The notes: generated from the letters alone by a model not told the origin. A stretch of DNA of 64,000 nucleotides from Hornefia butyriciproducens (GCF_009695915.1 NZ_VUMZ01000003.1:124001-188000); one strand, 5' to 3'; numbered from the stretch's first letter, positions 16,560-23,921 are shown. A program made the numbers and translations.

Positions 16560-16998
16560 TGTATGTATGTCAGACTGCTATATGAGTATCGGACGGATTA
16601 TGATGGATTATGACCGTCAGTTTAAAGGGTTTCTCAAAGCTGAACTTGCTCCGCGGGAGCTGACTGTCGCGGCGGCTCTTGTGCTTCTCGCTCTGTACGA
16701 GAGGGACGGACAGACCGCAGACAGTCTTCTGCAGACCGTATATTATGATAAGAGTGTAATGACCAGAACGCTGCAAATCCTGGAGAAACAGGGACGAGTC
16801 CGCCGCAGCCGGAATCCGCAGGATGGACGGTCATGGCTCTTTCATCTGACAAAAAAAGGGGGAGAGGAGAGAAGAAAAATCACAGATTCTCTGCGGGACT
16901 GGTGCTCCATTGCCTTCCGCGATATGGACGAGGAAGAAGTCTTTTCTCTCTTGCAAATACTGCAAAATCTGCAGAAAAACATCCGGAACAGGGGTTGA
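16552..16998 (+). CDS. MarR family transcriptional regulator
   Basis: A 148-residue winged-helix protein. The DNA-binding part includes L-L-Q-T-V-Y-Y-D-K-S-V-M-T-R-T-L and the wing D-G-R-S-W-L-F, both typical of MarR; the flanking helices form the dimer interface. The gene overlaps the exporter stop by 8 bases, so the two are translationally coupled. It probably represses its own operon at the 40-bp palindrome upstream of the exporter and is released by a compound the pump exports. Confidence 0.9.
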   Translation: MTDVCMSDCYMSIGRIMMDYDRQFKGFLKAELAPRELTVAAALVLLALYERDGQTADSLLQTVYYDKSVMTRTLQILEKQGRVRRSRNPQDGRSWLFHLTKKGGEERRKITDSLRDWCSIAFRDMDEEEVFSLLQILQNLQKNIRNRG

Positions 16999-17040
16999 TT
17001 TTTTGAAATTCTATGTGATAAAATAGCAAAAGTTGAGTAG

Positions 17041-17080
17041 CGAAGAGCGTAAGTCCAAACGGGCCTGCGCTCTTTTCTTT
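17041..17080 (+). terminator. Hairpin with T-rich tail in front of the MFS gene
   Basis: GAAGAGCG pairs with CGCTCTTTTC across a 17-base loop, followed by TTTC. It lies about 40 bases after the MarR stop and 30 bases before the next start. It may end the MarR transcript or act as an attenuator of the MFS gene; a weak promoter (TTGATT, 18 bases, TAAAAT) lies just upstream of it. Confidence 0.4.
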
Positions 17081-17107
17081 CGTCAGGAACAGGAGGTAGT
17101 GAACTAT

Positions 17108-18337
17108 ATGATAAAACTTATTACGAAACACAGACGGTGGAGACTGGCGGCGTCGATTCTGTCCCTGTCTCTTCTGACTGTCATGGCGGGCGCGGCGGTG
17201 GCACCGGCGCTGAATCTGATTCAGGAGCATTTCCGCGATACGGATCCGATTTATGTGCAGATGATCATCAGCATGCCGGCGGTGTTCATTGCGCTGACAA
17301 ATCTTTTTCTTTTTAAACCTCTGAGCAAGCGGCTGAGGGCGCGTACCATGCTTCTGATCGGACTTGGATTCTATGTCGTGTTCGGATGTCTGGCAGGCGC
17401 GTTCAGCGATATCCGTCTGATTCTGATCTGCCGCGGACTTGTCGGCATCGGCGTCGGCATCCTGATGCCGCTTTCCACGGGCCTGATTTCCTTTTATTTC
17501 ACAAAGGATAAGCAGGCGGAGCTGATGGGCTATGCTTCCGCGATGAATATGCTGGGAGGCGTGGTCGCTACGCTGATCGCGGGTGGACTGGCAATGGTCA
17601 GCTGGAGATTCAGTTTCCTGGTCTATCTGCTCGGACTCATCAGTGTTGTGCTCTGCTTGTTCTGGATGCCGAACGAACGAATCTATGATTCCGGAAAAGA
17701 TGTTAAAGAAAAGGGCGTGTTCCGCCGGTATCTGATTTTCGTTGTAGCCATGTTTCTGGTGATGGTAACATTCTTTATCTATCCTGCGGACTTTGCGATG
17801 GAGACGGCGAAGCAGGGAATCATTCCGCAGCGTTTTATTGCGGTGATTATGGCCGCGATGGATGTTTTCGGATTCTTCGGAGGTCTCGCGTCGGCTCCTC
17901 TGCGAAAAGGACTGGGGCGGAACGCGAAATTCTCTGCGCCGGTATTCTTTCTTGTCGGATATCTCTGCCTGCGGTTTGCGGGTGGCTGGACAGGCGTGCT
18001 GGTCGGCTCTTTCATGGTGGGATTTGCCAACGGCGTCGGAGTTCCGTATGTTATGACCGCGGCGTCGATGCAGGCGGGGAGAAGTGCGGCGACTACGGTG
18101 ATGCCCATGCTTTCTGTATCTCTCTACACCGCGCAGTTCGTGACGCCGTTTATTATTTCAGCCGTAAAGGCGCTGACTCTGCACCTGGGTTTAAGCGGCA
18201 GTTCCTATACCGTCGCAGTCATCACGGCGGTTCTGCTGTTCGCATGCTGCTTTGCAATTAGGGAACCGGAGACAAAGGGAGATAAGGCAGATTCTGAAAA
18301 ATGTACGACCGGAGCGGAGATAGCCCGCACCATCTGA
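17108..18337 (+). CDS. MFS transporter
   Basis: A 409-residue 12-helix major facilitator protein with a short basic N-terminus and the motif S-K-R-L-R-A-R-T between helices 2 and 3. The sequence R-G-L-V-G-I-G-V-G-I-L-M-P in helix 4 is typical of drug-export families. The substrate is unknown. The ATG at 17108 follows AGGAGGT; a longer reading from 17033 runs through the upstream hairpin and is unlikely. It is probably a separate unit from the MarR operon. Confidence 0.85.
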   Translation: MIKLITKHRRWRLAASILSLSLLTVMAGAAVAPALNLIQEHFRDTDPIYVQMIISMPAVFIALTNLFLFKPLSKRLRARTMLLIGLGFYVVFGCLAGAFSDIRLILICRGLVGIGVGILMPLSTGLISFYFTKDKQAELMGYASAMNMLGGVVATLIAGGLAMVSWRFSFLVYLLGLISVVLCLFWMPNERIYDSGKDVKEKGVFRRYLIFVVAMFLVMVTFFIYPADFAMETAKQGIIPQRFIAVIMAAMDVFGFFGGLASAPLRKGLGRNAKFSAPVFFLVGYLCLRFAGGWTGVLVGSFMVGFANGVGVPYVMTAASMQAGRSAATTVMPMLSVSLYTAQFVTPFIISAVKALTLHLGLSGSSYTVAVITAVLLFACCFAIREPETKGDKADSEKCTTGAEIARTI

Positions 18338-18414
18338 AATCGCCTCTGCAACGGCCGCCGCCCGTTGCGGCGGCCCGGTTCCGCAGACGATATGAAAAAA
18401 ATTCAAATTAGTGC

Positions 18415-18442
18415 TTGCATTCCTTTCATTTTCGTGTATAAT
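18415..18442 (+). promoter_or_regulatory. Promoter of tRNA-Leu
   Basis: TTGCAT (18415-18420), 16 bases, TATAAT (18437-18442), about 40 bases before the tRNA. A GC-rich hairpin GGCCGCCGC / GCGGCGGCC near 18350-18375, after the MFS stop, may end the upstream transcript. Confidence 0.75.
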
Positions 18443-18484
18443 AATATTTGCGTGCTGATGAAGCGCGGAAACAAAAGGAAATAA

Positions 18485-18569
18485 GCGGTCTTGGCGGAAT
18501 TGGCAGACGCGCACGGTTCAGGTCCGTGTGAGGAGACTCATGGGGGTTCGAATCCCTTAGACCGCACCA
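18485..18569 (+). tRNA. tRNA-Leu (anticodon CAG)
   Basis: Acceptor arms GCGGTCT / AGACCGC, anticodon loop TTCAGGT (CAG, reads CUG), class II variable arm and GGGGTTCGAATCCC T-arm, CCA encoded. Phage relics start about 200 bases downstream, so it is a plausible old integration site, but no duplicated 3' end is visible. Confidence 0.97.
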
Positions 18570-18576
18570 ATGGTAA

Positions 18577-18628
18577 TGATGAAAAGCCTTGAAAACAGCC
18601 GATTAGGTTGAGATTTCAAGGCTTTTGT
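18577..18628 (+). terminator. Terminator of tRNA-Leu
   Basis: AAAAGCCTTGAAA (18582-18594) pairs perfectly with TTTCAAGGCTTTT (18614-18626). Confidence 0.85.
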
Positions 18629-18670
18629 CATACATAATCGGAAACGGCCGAAGCCCTGAGCACAGGCATC

Positions 18671-18782
18671 AATTAGTGTCTTTCGGCGCACCCTTTTATT
18701 GGTCGGTGTGCCGCGGCGCTGCTGACAAACTGCCGTCAGCGTCCATTAAGTCCGACGGAGACTTAATGAGCAGACACTAATT
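18671..18782 (-). repeat. Structured repeat element, copy B, with terminal inverted repeats
   Basis: Bounded by AATTAGTGTCT and its exact complement AGACACTAATT. Read on the minus strand it contains the hairpins CATTAAGTC / GACTTAATG, GCTGAC / GTCAGC and GGCACACC / GGTGCGCC, in the same order as copy A. Unlike copies A and C, no promoter is visible in front of it and no gene follows it in its own direction. The terminal repeats could be a closing stem of an RNA or the ends of a small non-autonomous mobile element. The truncated MuF frame begins exactly at its edge. Confidence 0.7.
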
Positions 18783-18783
18783 T

Positions 18784-19527
18784 AATCTCTCTTCTCAATA
18801 CCGTATCGTATATCAGAAAACACCTGGCAAGTGCTGCGCCTGGTGTAGCAGCCTGGCTGATGGACATTATGAAGACGAAGCTCCGGATGATATCTATGCA
18901 AGGCATGACAACTGCAACTGCACGGTGACGTATATCTCCGAGAAGGGATATCAGGACGCACACACGAAAAAGTAAATTGATCAGCAGGAGTTGGAGGCCA
19001 GAAGGGAACGAATATTAGTAGATAGAAAACATAGACATTCACACGAGAAAAAGTTACAAACGGGAGGGAAAGAAAGGGAAGTTCAGAGTTATGTAACAAC
19101 TGGTGGTAAGAACTACAAGCCGTATAATATTGATAATCCCAAAGATGTTAAGGCCGCATCTACATATAGGAAAATCAGCCGAACAAATGATATAGACTTA
19201 ATAGCAAAGGCCACTGGGTTCACGCATGATGAGATACGCCAAATTAAAAGGCATATATTCTTTGATAAGCATAAGAAATATGACGGAGAATATGGAATGC
19301 TTGACCCGGATTACGATATGGCCGTAGCATGGAAACGATTACAGCAAGGATGCCCAAAAGAACGGGACATATTACTATTGAAGCATGAATTTCTTGAAAG
19401 TCAGCTGGAAAAGAAGTATAATCTAACTGTGGCAGAGGCACATGCGATGGCAACAAAAAAATATGATTGGCAGTCAAGACTTGAATCAGAGGTTGGAACA
19501 CGAGGTGAACCAGATGGTTTATTGTGA
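18784..19527 (+). pseudogene. Phage MuF (SPP1 gp7-type) head protein, C-terminal part with toxin-like domain
   Basis: The frame opens at the edge of repeat copy B without a start codon. It encodes the end of a MuF/SPP1-gp7 domain (C-C-A-W-C, then D-D-I-Y-A-R-H-D-N-C-N-C-T-V), then hits a TAA at 18973-18975. The same frame continues for 183 codons. Its last 120 residues, containing H-D-E-I-R-Q-I-K-R-H-I-F-F, D-P-D-Y-D-M-A-V-A-W and L-L-L-K-H-E-F-L-E, form a compact domain of the type found at the C-terminus of polymorphic toxins. A small gene overlaps its end. MuF proteins of Firmicute temperate phages are known to carry toxin domains; the activity here is unknown. The 3' part might still be made from TTG 18991, but it has no good ribosome site. 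Confidence 0.65.
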
Positions 19528-19750
19528 TTACATTGAAAATACAAAAAAGACTGTAACCTATTCGTACGGTCAAACTATTGATGATATGACCGGTGAGGTG
19601 GAGTATAATTTTGAGAATGATGAGTTGAAAATAAAAAAAAGCCCAGTGAAATACAAAGTTATTAGTAGACACTTAGAAAGCGTACTCAAAAAACATAGGC
19701 GTGAGTTTATTAATGGAGAATTTAAAAAAAAGATAGCTTATGAAGCATAA
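19514..19750 (+). CDS. Small protein, candidate immunity partner of the MuF toxin-like domain
   Basis: A 78-residue, strongly charged protein (K-K-S-P-V-K-Y-K near the middle, R-R-E-F-I-N-G-E-F-K-K-K near the end). GAGGTG lies 6 bases before ATG 19514, which overlaps the preceding frame by 14 bases, the arrangement expected for a toxin-immunity pair. I do not recognise the family. Intact reading and a good ribosome site suggest that it is or was recently expressed, while the toxin gene is broken. Confidence 0.55.
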   Translation: MVYCDYIENTKKTVTYSYGQTIDDMTGEVEYNFENDELKIKKSPVKYKVISRHLESVLKKHRREFINGEFKKKIAYEA

Positions 19751-19781
19751 AAGGCACCGGTCACAGCGGTGCTTTTTTCGT
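19751..19781 (+). terminator. Terminator after the immunity-like gene
   Basis: GCACCG-GTCACAG-CGGTGC followed by TTTTTT, immediately after the stop codon of the small gene. Confidence 0.8.
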
Positions 19782-19792
19782 GGAGGAAACAC

Positions 19793-19975
19793 ATGAAGTA
19801 TCGTAAGAAGCCGGTGTTGGTCGAAGCCTATCAGACAAAGGATCCGATCGATATCGAGACGCTGGAGGGTACGATGCATGCCAGTCCAGGTGATTACATT
19901 ATTACCGGTGTGAACGGAGAGAAGTACCCGTGCAAGCCGGATATTTTTGAGAAGACATACGAACCAATTAGATAA
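19793..19975 (+). CDS. Small phage protein
   Basis: A 60-residue protein starting [12 protein letters not shown], with [12 protein letters not shown] and Y-P-C-K-P-D-I-F near the end. This pattern is common in small proteins of Firmicute prophages; no function is known. GGAGG sits just before the ATG. It lies in the phage relic right after a terminator, so its own promoter is not evident. Confidence 0.7.
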   Translation: MKYRKKPVLVEAYQTKDPIDIETLEGTMHASPGDYIITGVNGEKYPCKPDIFEKTYEPIR

Positions 19976-20077
19976 CCTCACAAGAACCTAACACAGGAAT
20001 CAGCCGCATAACCTATTGACACGGATCAGGAAGTCTGACCCAGTTTAAACAAAATACTTGACACAATCGAAAAATCA

Positions 20078-20106
20078 TTGAAAACAAGATAAATGTGTGA
20101 TAATAT
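20078..20106 (+). promoter_or_regulatory. Promoter of the phage-relic RNA
   Basis: TTGAAA (20078-20083), 17 bases, TAATAT (20101-20106). The predicted start falls a few bases before the closing stem at 20119. A further TTGACA occurs at about 20058-20063. Confidence 0.55.
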
Positions 20107-20118
20107 ATAGATAAGAGA

Positions 20119-20215
20119 AAGCAGCTTAGAGGTTGAAAAGTATCCGTCTCCAACGCGCCACCACTTGGTGGGTCGAGAAATGCGGGCGACACAGACGGTC
20201 CCGCCTAAGCTGCTT
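20119..20215 (+). ncRNA. Candidate structured RNA in the phage relic
   Basis: A 97-base segment closed by a perfect 11-bp stem AAGCAGCTTAG (20119-20129) / CTAAGCTGCTT (20205-20215). Nested inside are CCGTCT (20144-20149) / AGACGG (20193-20198) and the hairpin CCACC-ACTT-GGTGG (20158-20171). GTTG before and CAAC after the CCGTCT strand could form a crossing helix. A promoter lies just upstream and a terminator 30 bases downstream. No long frame is present. I cannot assign it to a known RNA family or ribozyme class. Confidence 0.6.
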
Positions 20216-20244
20216 ATTCATTTAAAACACATATCAGGAGTTTT

Positions 20245-20270
20245 ATACCTCGCGGCAACGCGGGGTTTTG
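20245..20270 (+). terminator. Terminator after the candidate RNA
   Basis: ACC-T-CGCG-gcaa-CGCG-GGGTTTT hairpin, T-tail at 20266-20269. Beyond it, up to the terminase fragment, only short hairpin-forming sequence (GCTGC / GCAGC repeats) and a 12-codon ORF at 20345 are present. Confidence 0.75.
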
Positions 20271-20393
20271 TTATACAGAGAAAACGCTGCAATTTAGCAG
20301 CATATTTCAGAAGTGTGCTGCGAAAATGCAGCGGGAGAAATGATATGAAGCACATAAGAGCACCGGCCAGACAATTGAACTGAAGGAGGGGAA

Positions 20394-20549
20394 ATGGCAG
20401 ACAGAATCGGACGCCAGCCCCCTACAGAGAGCTTTGTTTTACCTTACCAGAAGACAGACGGCGCAGAAGCCATAGCATGTTACGGGAAATCCGGGCGAGA
20501 GGCAATGGATTGGCAGAAGCAGGGGCCATCACGTTCTTACGTTACCTGA
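20394..20549 (+). pseudogene. N-terminal fragment of a phage terminase large subunit
   Basis: After AAGGAGGGG, 51 codons begin M-A-D-R-I-G-R-Q-P-P-T and continue F-V-L-P-Y-Q-K-T and Y-G-K-S-G-R-E-A-M-D-W-Q-K. This is the N-terminus of large terminase subunits of many Firmicute phages, after which the ATPase should start. Here it ends abruptly with unrelated codons and a stop. In phage genomes terminase normally precedes the MuF gene; here it follows it, so the relic has been rearranged as well as deleted. Confidence 0.7.
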
Positions 20550-20589
20550 CGAAATCTAGAGCCTCAATTCTACAGCTCGGGCATCTCTT

Positions 20590-21084
20590 CTACAGTTCCA
20601 GCGGACGTCCGTCCAGCGCCGCGTACATCAGCCGGTCGCCGCCGTCGTAGACCAGTTTCAGAGAGAAAAATTCCAGATGTGTATTCAGCAGGCGGAAGAA
20701 GATTTTGTCACCCTCCCAGACATTCAGGTTGGGGCACTCTTCTTTGTTCACCCATACAAGCTCGCCCTCGTCGCAGTCGGCAGGCTCTCCCTGCAGGTCC
20801 TCTGCGGTATAGAGAAACATGTATTCTGTTACGCCTGCGCCCGGCGCACGTCCGTCGGAAACAAAGGTGACGATTCCCCGGAGCGTACAGCTGCCCAGGG
20901 TGCATCCCGTTTCCTCGAATACTTCCCGCCGTAGACATTCGTCCGGGCTCTCGTCGACCTCGAAATGACCGCCGATGCCGATCCATTTATCCTTATTGAT
21001 GTCGTGCTCTTTCTTTGTGCGGTGGAGCATCAGATACTGACCATCCTTCTCGATATAACATAATGTTGTCAGACCCTTCATCAT
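20590..21084 (-). CDS. NUDIX hydrolase, MutT/8-oxo-dGTP diphosphatase-like
   Basis: A 164-residue NUDIX protein. The box G-G-H-F-E-V-D-E-S-P-D-E-C-L-R-R-E-V-F-E-E fits GX5EX7REUXEEXGU with all catalytic Glu residues. The N-terminus T-T-L-C-Y-I-E-K-D-G and the position of the box match the bacterial 8-oxo-dGTP/nucleotide-pool group, but substrate cannot be fixed from sequence. Tandem ATGs (21084, 21081) follow AGAGGA. It is monocistronic on the minus strand next to the phage relic. Confidence 0.88.
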   Translation of the reverse strand: MMKGLTTLCYIEKDGQYLMLHRTKKEHDINKDKWIGIGGHFEVDESPDECLRREVFEETGCTLGSCTLRGIVTFVSDGRAPGAGVTEYMFLYTAEDLQGEPADCDEGELVWVNKEECPNLNVWEGDKIFFRLLNTHLEFFSLKLVYDGGDRLMYAALDGRPLEL

Positions 21085-21419
21085 TCATTCCTCTGCTTTC
21101 TTCGATTTTCTCTGTTCTGTCCTCCGGATGTCTGTTCCGTCCGCGCCGCATGTCTGCCGGTAGTACAAATGTATGTGCGGACAGACGCAGCCGTATACCG
21201 CGGGGTTTCGATATATCATGCGGGAGCCGGTACAAATATTATACTTCCCGCAGACGACATCGGCAAGAGCAGCCTCCATGAAACAACAGCACCTGAGAAA
21301 TTAACGGAAAATATCGCAATATTCGGTACATGATAAAATGGCTTGCCGCACTTCCGGATCCGGCATATAATACACGTTGACAGATGAATTTTCAGAGAGG
21401 CAGCTTTAGAGAGGTGACT
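21085..21419. other. Intergenic region between divergent NUDIX and nitroreductase genes
   Basis: The only clear signal is the plus-strand promoter TTGCCG (21343-21348), 17 bases, TATAAT (21366-21371) about 50 bases before the nitroreductase start. No convincing promoter was found for the NUDIX gene, and no long frame or repeat is present. Confidence 0.6.
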
Positions 21420-21962
21420 ATGGAAACAAAAGACTGTATTTTAACGAGGAGAAGTGTCCGCAGGTTTACAGACCGGCCGGTGCCGCATGAGACTATTCGT
21501 CAGATGGTGTCTCTGGCGGCGTATGCGCCTTCCTGGAAGAACACGCAGGTGACGCGCTACTATGCGGTGGAAGACCAGGCGGTGAAAGAAGAGATCGCGG
21601 ATAATTGTGTTCTCGGGTTCGAGAGCAACGCCAAAATCATCCGGCGCTGTCCGGTTCTGATGGTGATTACCTATAAGCACGGAATATCGGGCTATGAAAA
21701 GTCCGGAGAGCCGACCACAGGCAAGGATGACCGCTGGGAGGTGTTCGACTCGGGAATCGCGACGCAGACATTCTGCCTTGCGGCGCACGATCTGGGTCTG
21801 GGCACGGTGATTATGGGGATTTTCGATGATGATAAGGTTGCTGAAACGGTTGGCGTTTCCGACGGGGAAATTGTCGCGGCGCTGGTCGCGCTGGGCTATC
21901 CGGACGGAGATCCCAAGGCACCGCCGCGCAAAGATGCGGATGCGCTGCTGAACTTCAGGTAG
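21420..21962 (+). CDS. Nitroreductase family FMN flavoprotein
   Basis: A 180-residue nitroreductase-fold protein: the N-terminal T-R-R-S-V-R-R-F FMN-binding arginine cluster, A-P-S-W-K-N-T-Q near residue 40, and the C-terminal G-Y-P-D-G-D-P segment. The family uses NAD(P)H to reduce nitro compounds, quinones or flavins. The ATG follows AGAGGTGACT; an upstream ATG at 21384 has no site. It has its own TTGCCG/TATAAT promoter. The physiological substrate is unknown. Confidence 0.9.
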   Translation: METKDCILTRRSVRRFTDRPVPHETIRQMVSLAAYAPSWKNTQVTRYYAVEDQAVKEEIADNCVLGFESNAKIIRRCPVLMVITYKHGISGYEKSGEPTTGKDDRWEVFDSGIATQTFCLAAHDLGLGTVIMGIFDDDKVAETVGVSDGEIVAALVALGYPDGDPKAPPRKDADALLNFR

Positions 21963-22117
21963 GGAGACTTCTTTACAAATTCCATTGTGCGTCATTCTGC
22001 ACCGTGCCATGAACTGCCATTGGATTCGAACACGCCGCGGCTGAGTCCCGGACAGAACTTCTGAAAAGAAATTTCGGAAAAGGAAAAAGGATTTTTTGAG
22101 ATTCCGAAAAATAGGGC

Positions 22118-22145
22118 TTGAAAAAACTTTTCGGCATGTTATAAT
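22118..22145 (+). promoter_or_regulatory. Promoter of tRNA-Pro
   Basis: TTGAAA (22118-22123), 16 bases, TATAAT (22140-22145), 11 bases before the tRNA. Confidence 0.75.
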
Positions 22146-22156
22146 GGATAAGTCGG

Positions 22157-22232
22157 CGGGGTGTGGCGCAGTTGGTAGCGCGCTGTGTTCGGGACGCAGA
22201 AGCCGTGAGTTCGAGTCTCACCACTCCGACCA
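22157..22232 (+). tRNA. tRNA-Pro (anticodon CGG)
   Basis: Acceptor arms CGGGGTG / CACTCCG, anticodon loop TTCGGGA (CGG, reads CCG), T-arm GAGTTCGAGTCTC, encoded CCA. Confidence 0.97.
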
Positions 22233-22238
22233 ACAGAA

Positions 22239-22280
22239 GGAGACCGTGTATTGCCTGTGTGGCAGCGACGGTCTCTTTTC
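22239..22280 (+). terminator. Terminator of tRNA-Pro
   Basis: GGAGACCGT pairs with ACGGTCTC across a 20-base loop, followed by TTTT. Confidence 0.8.
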
Positions 22281-22298
22281 CTTTGTTGTGAACGGATA

Positions 22299-22325
22299 AA
22301 AAATAAGACTGCCCGAAGGCAGTCG
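22299..22325 (-). terminator. Terminator of the small membrane-protein gene at 22343
   Basis: On the minus strand GACTGCC-TTCG-GGCAGTC is followed by TTATTTTTT. Confidence 0.85.
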
Positions 22326-22342
22326 CCGGAATTTCTGCGGAG

Positions 22343-22546
22343 CTATTGTTCTTTTCCGCCGATATTATGGTTCCGTTTGATTTTATCGATGTCATCGGAA
22401 AGGTAGATGACATTTTCCTCCTGCCGAAGATCATCATCCGGCTTTTTCTTTTCAGGCCGCTCTTCGTCAGAACCGCCGGATGTAGAAAAAATATAGTACA
22501 GAAGCAGTCCAACCATAAAGATTACTCCGATCAGAATTAATTGCAT
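22343..22546 (-). CDS. Small single-pass membrane protein of unknown function
   Basis: A 67-residue protein with one hydrophobic helix at about residues 2-22 (L-I-L-I-G-V-I-F-M-V-G-L-L-L), then a charged tail rich in Glu, Asp and Lys. The ATG at 22546 is chosen because AGGAGGTGA lies at the proper distance; an upstream GTG overlaps that site. It has its own terminator. No family was recognised. Confidence 0.65.
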   Translation of the reverse strand: MQLILIGVIFMVGLLLYYIFSTSGGSDEERPEKKKPDDDLRQEENVIYLSDDIDKIKRNHNIGGKEQ

Positions 22547-22635
22547 AAATGTCACCTCCTTTTCTTATCTTTATTCTACCACATTTTCTGAATAATAAAA
22601 GTCATTTTATGCTGATTGAGCGGATGGTCAGGTAC

Positions 22636-22663
22636 TTGACATTCCGTTCACATTTGTTATCAT
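22636..22663 (+). promoter_or_regulatory. Promoter of the aquaporin gene
   Basis: TTGACA (22636-22641), 16 bases, TATCAT (22658-22663). The leader contains the small hairpin GACTGC-gcctgt-GCAGTC. Confidence 0.7.
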
Positions 22664-22735
22664 GAAAACATTAAAGACTGCGCCTGTGCAGTCGGAAAAT
22701 CAGACAAAGCAGAGATTGATAAGGGGGATGATGAG

Positions 22736-23557
22736 ATGAGAAAGTATATTGCGGAACTTATCGGAACGTTTGTGCTGACGGCGTTCGGATGCGGAACCGC
22801 GGTGGCGGCGAATTCTATATTTCTCAGTATGAACGCGGCGATTCCGGTTGCGTTTACCACACTGCTGATCGCGTTTGCGTTCGGGCTGTCTGTGGCGGCG
22901 ATGGCTTACTCGATCGGGAATATCTCCGGATGTCATATCAATCCGGCGGTTTCGGTCGGTATGCTGGCGGCGGGTCGGATGAGCGTAAAGGACTGTGTGG
23001 GGTATGTGGTCGCACAGTGCGTCGGCGCTTTGTCCGCAGCGCTGTTCCTGTGGATGATTTTCGGTTCCAGGGATTCGCTCGGACAGAACGGCTATGGCGA
23101 GGCCAGCACGCTGGGACTGGGTGCCGGAAGCATTCTGATTCTGGAAATCGTTATGACCTTCGTCTTTGTGCTGGTGGTTCTGGCGGTTACCGACAGGACG
23201 GAGTTCACCTCTGCGGCGGGACTGGTCATCGGACTGACGCTGACGCTGATTCATATCTTCGGAATTCCGTTTGACGGGACATCTGTCAATCCGGCCAGAA
23301 GCTTCGGACCGGCAATCGTCGTCGGAGGGGATGCGCTGGCGCAGCTTCCGGTGTTTATTATTGCGCCGCTGATTGGCGGAGTGCTGGCAGCACTGGTGTA
23401 CCGGCTTTTGTTCACGGAGGCCGGGAATCCTGCGGAGGAGCCTGATACGGACGCAGAGGATGTACGGGGGGACGACAGCGAGGTTGAACCCGATGAGGCT
23501 GATGCTGCAGCAGACGGTGAGGACGCTGCGGAAGAGGAAGAAAGGGAGGAACGCTGA
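22736..23557 (+). CDS. MIP-family aquaporin/glycerol channel
   Basis: A 273-residue channel with six transmembrane helices and the two NPA loops: N-I-S-G-C-H-I-N-P-A-V in the first half and G-T-S-V-N-P-A-R-S in the second. The last 45 residues are a very acidic cytoplasmic tail (runs of Glu, Asp and Ala) not normally found in the family. Water rather than glycerol selectivity is suggested by His in the G-C-H-I-N-P-A filter region and R-S-F-G-P-A, but is not certain. AAGGGGG precedes the ATG. The gene has its own promoter. Confidence 0.92.
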   Translation: MRKYIAELIGTFVLTAFGCGTAVAANSIFLSMNAAIPVAFTTLLIAFAFGLSVAAMAYSIGNISGCHINPAVSVGMLAAGRMSVKDCVGYVVAQCVGALSAALFLWMIFGSRDSLGQNGYGEASTLGLGAGSILILEIVMTFVFVLVVLAVTDRTEFTSAAGLVIGLTLTLIHIFGIPFDGTSVNPARSFGPAIVVGGDALAQLPVFIIAPLIGGVLAALVYRLLFTEAGNPAEEPDTDAEDVRGDDSEVEPDEADAAADGEDAAEEEEREER

Positions 23558-23611
23558 AAGCAGATGAAGGGGAGTGCTGCAGAAAGCAGGCGCCGAAGAA
23601 CGCCGAAACCC

Positions 23612-23640
23612 TTGACACTGCGGATTTTTCCATTTATAAT
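23612..23640 (+). promoter_or_regulatory. Promoter of the ileS T-box operon
   Basis: TTGACA (23612-23617), 17 bases, TATAAT (23635-23640), a perfect sigma-A-type promoter ahead of the T-box leader. Confidence 0.85.
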
Positions 23641-23646
23641 GAAGCA

Positions 23647-23875
23647 GTTGAATTTAATATTCCCGAACGATGACGGAACCAGTAGTCCTGCGTAAGATCC
23701 TTACAGAGAGAGAGGCGGCGGTGAGAGCCTTTCGGTGAAGCAGAGTATGAATATCACTCCTGAGTTCGACACTTTTGAGATGGCCCCCTTGAACACGAGG
23801 GCGGCAACTAGGGTGGTACCGCGGTTTGAATGATCGTCCCTAACCGGCTTAGCCGGCTGGGGACTTCTTTGTATA
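23647..23875 (+). promoter_or_regulatory. Ile T-box leader of ileS
   Basis: A T-box riboswitch that senses uncharged tRNA-Ile. The specifier loop contains G-A-A-T-A-T-C-A-C with ATC (Ile) at 23753-23755. The conserved AGGGTGGTACCGCGG T-box (23810-23824) pairs with the tRNA acceptor end. It is followed by the competing terminator, a 13-bp stem GTCCC...CCGGC / GCCGG...GGGAC with T-rich tail at 23836-23875. Uncharged tRNA-Ile would favour the antiterminator and turn on ileS. Confidence 0.95.
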
Positions 23876-23921
23876 GGCAGAAGATTCTCCGCTGGCACGA
23901 AACAAAGAAAGGAATTTGTGC

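Noticed and set aside
18485-20560. Intact prophage with attachment sites at tRNA-Leu.
   Set aside because: Only fragments are left; no integrase, portal or lysis gene and no duplicate of the tRNA 3' end were seen.
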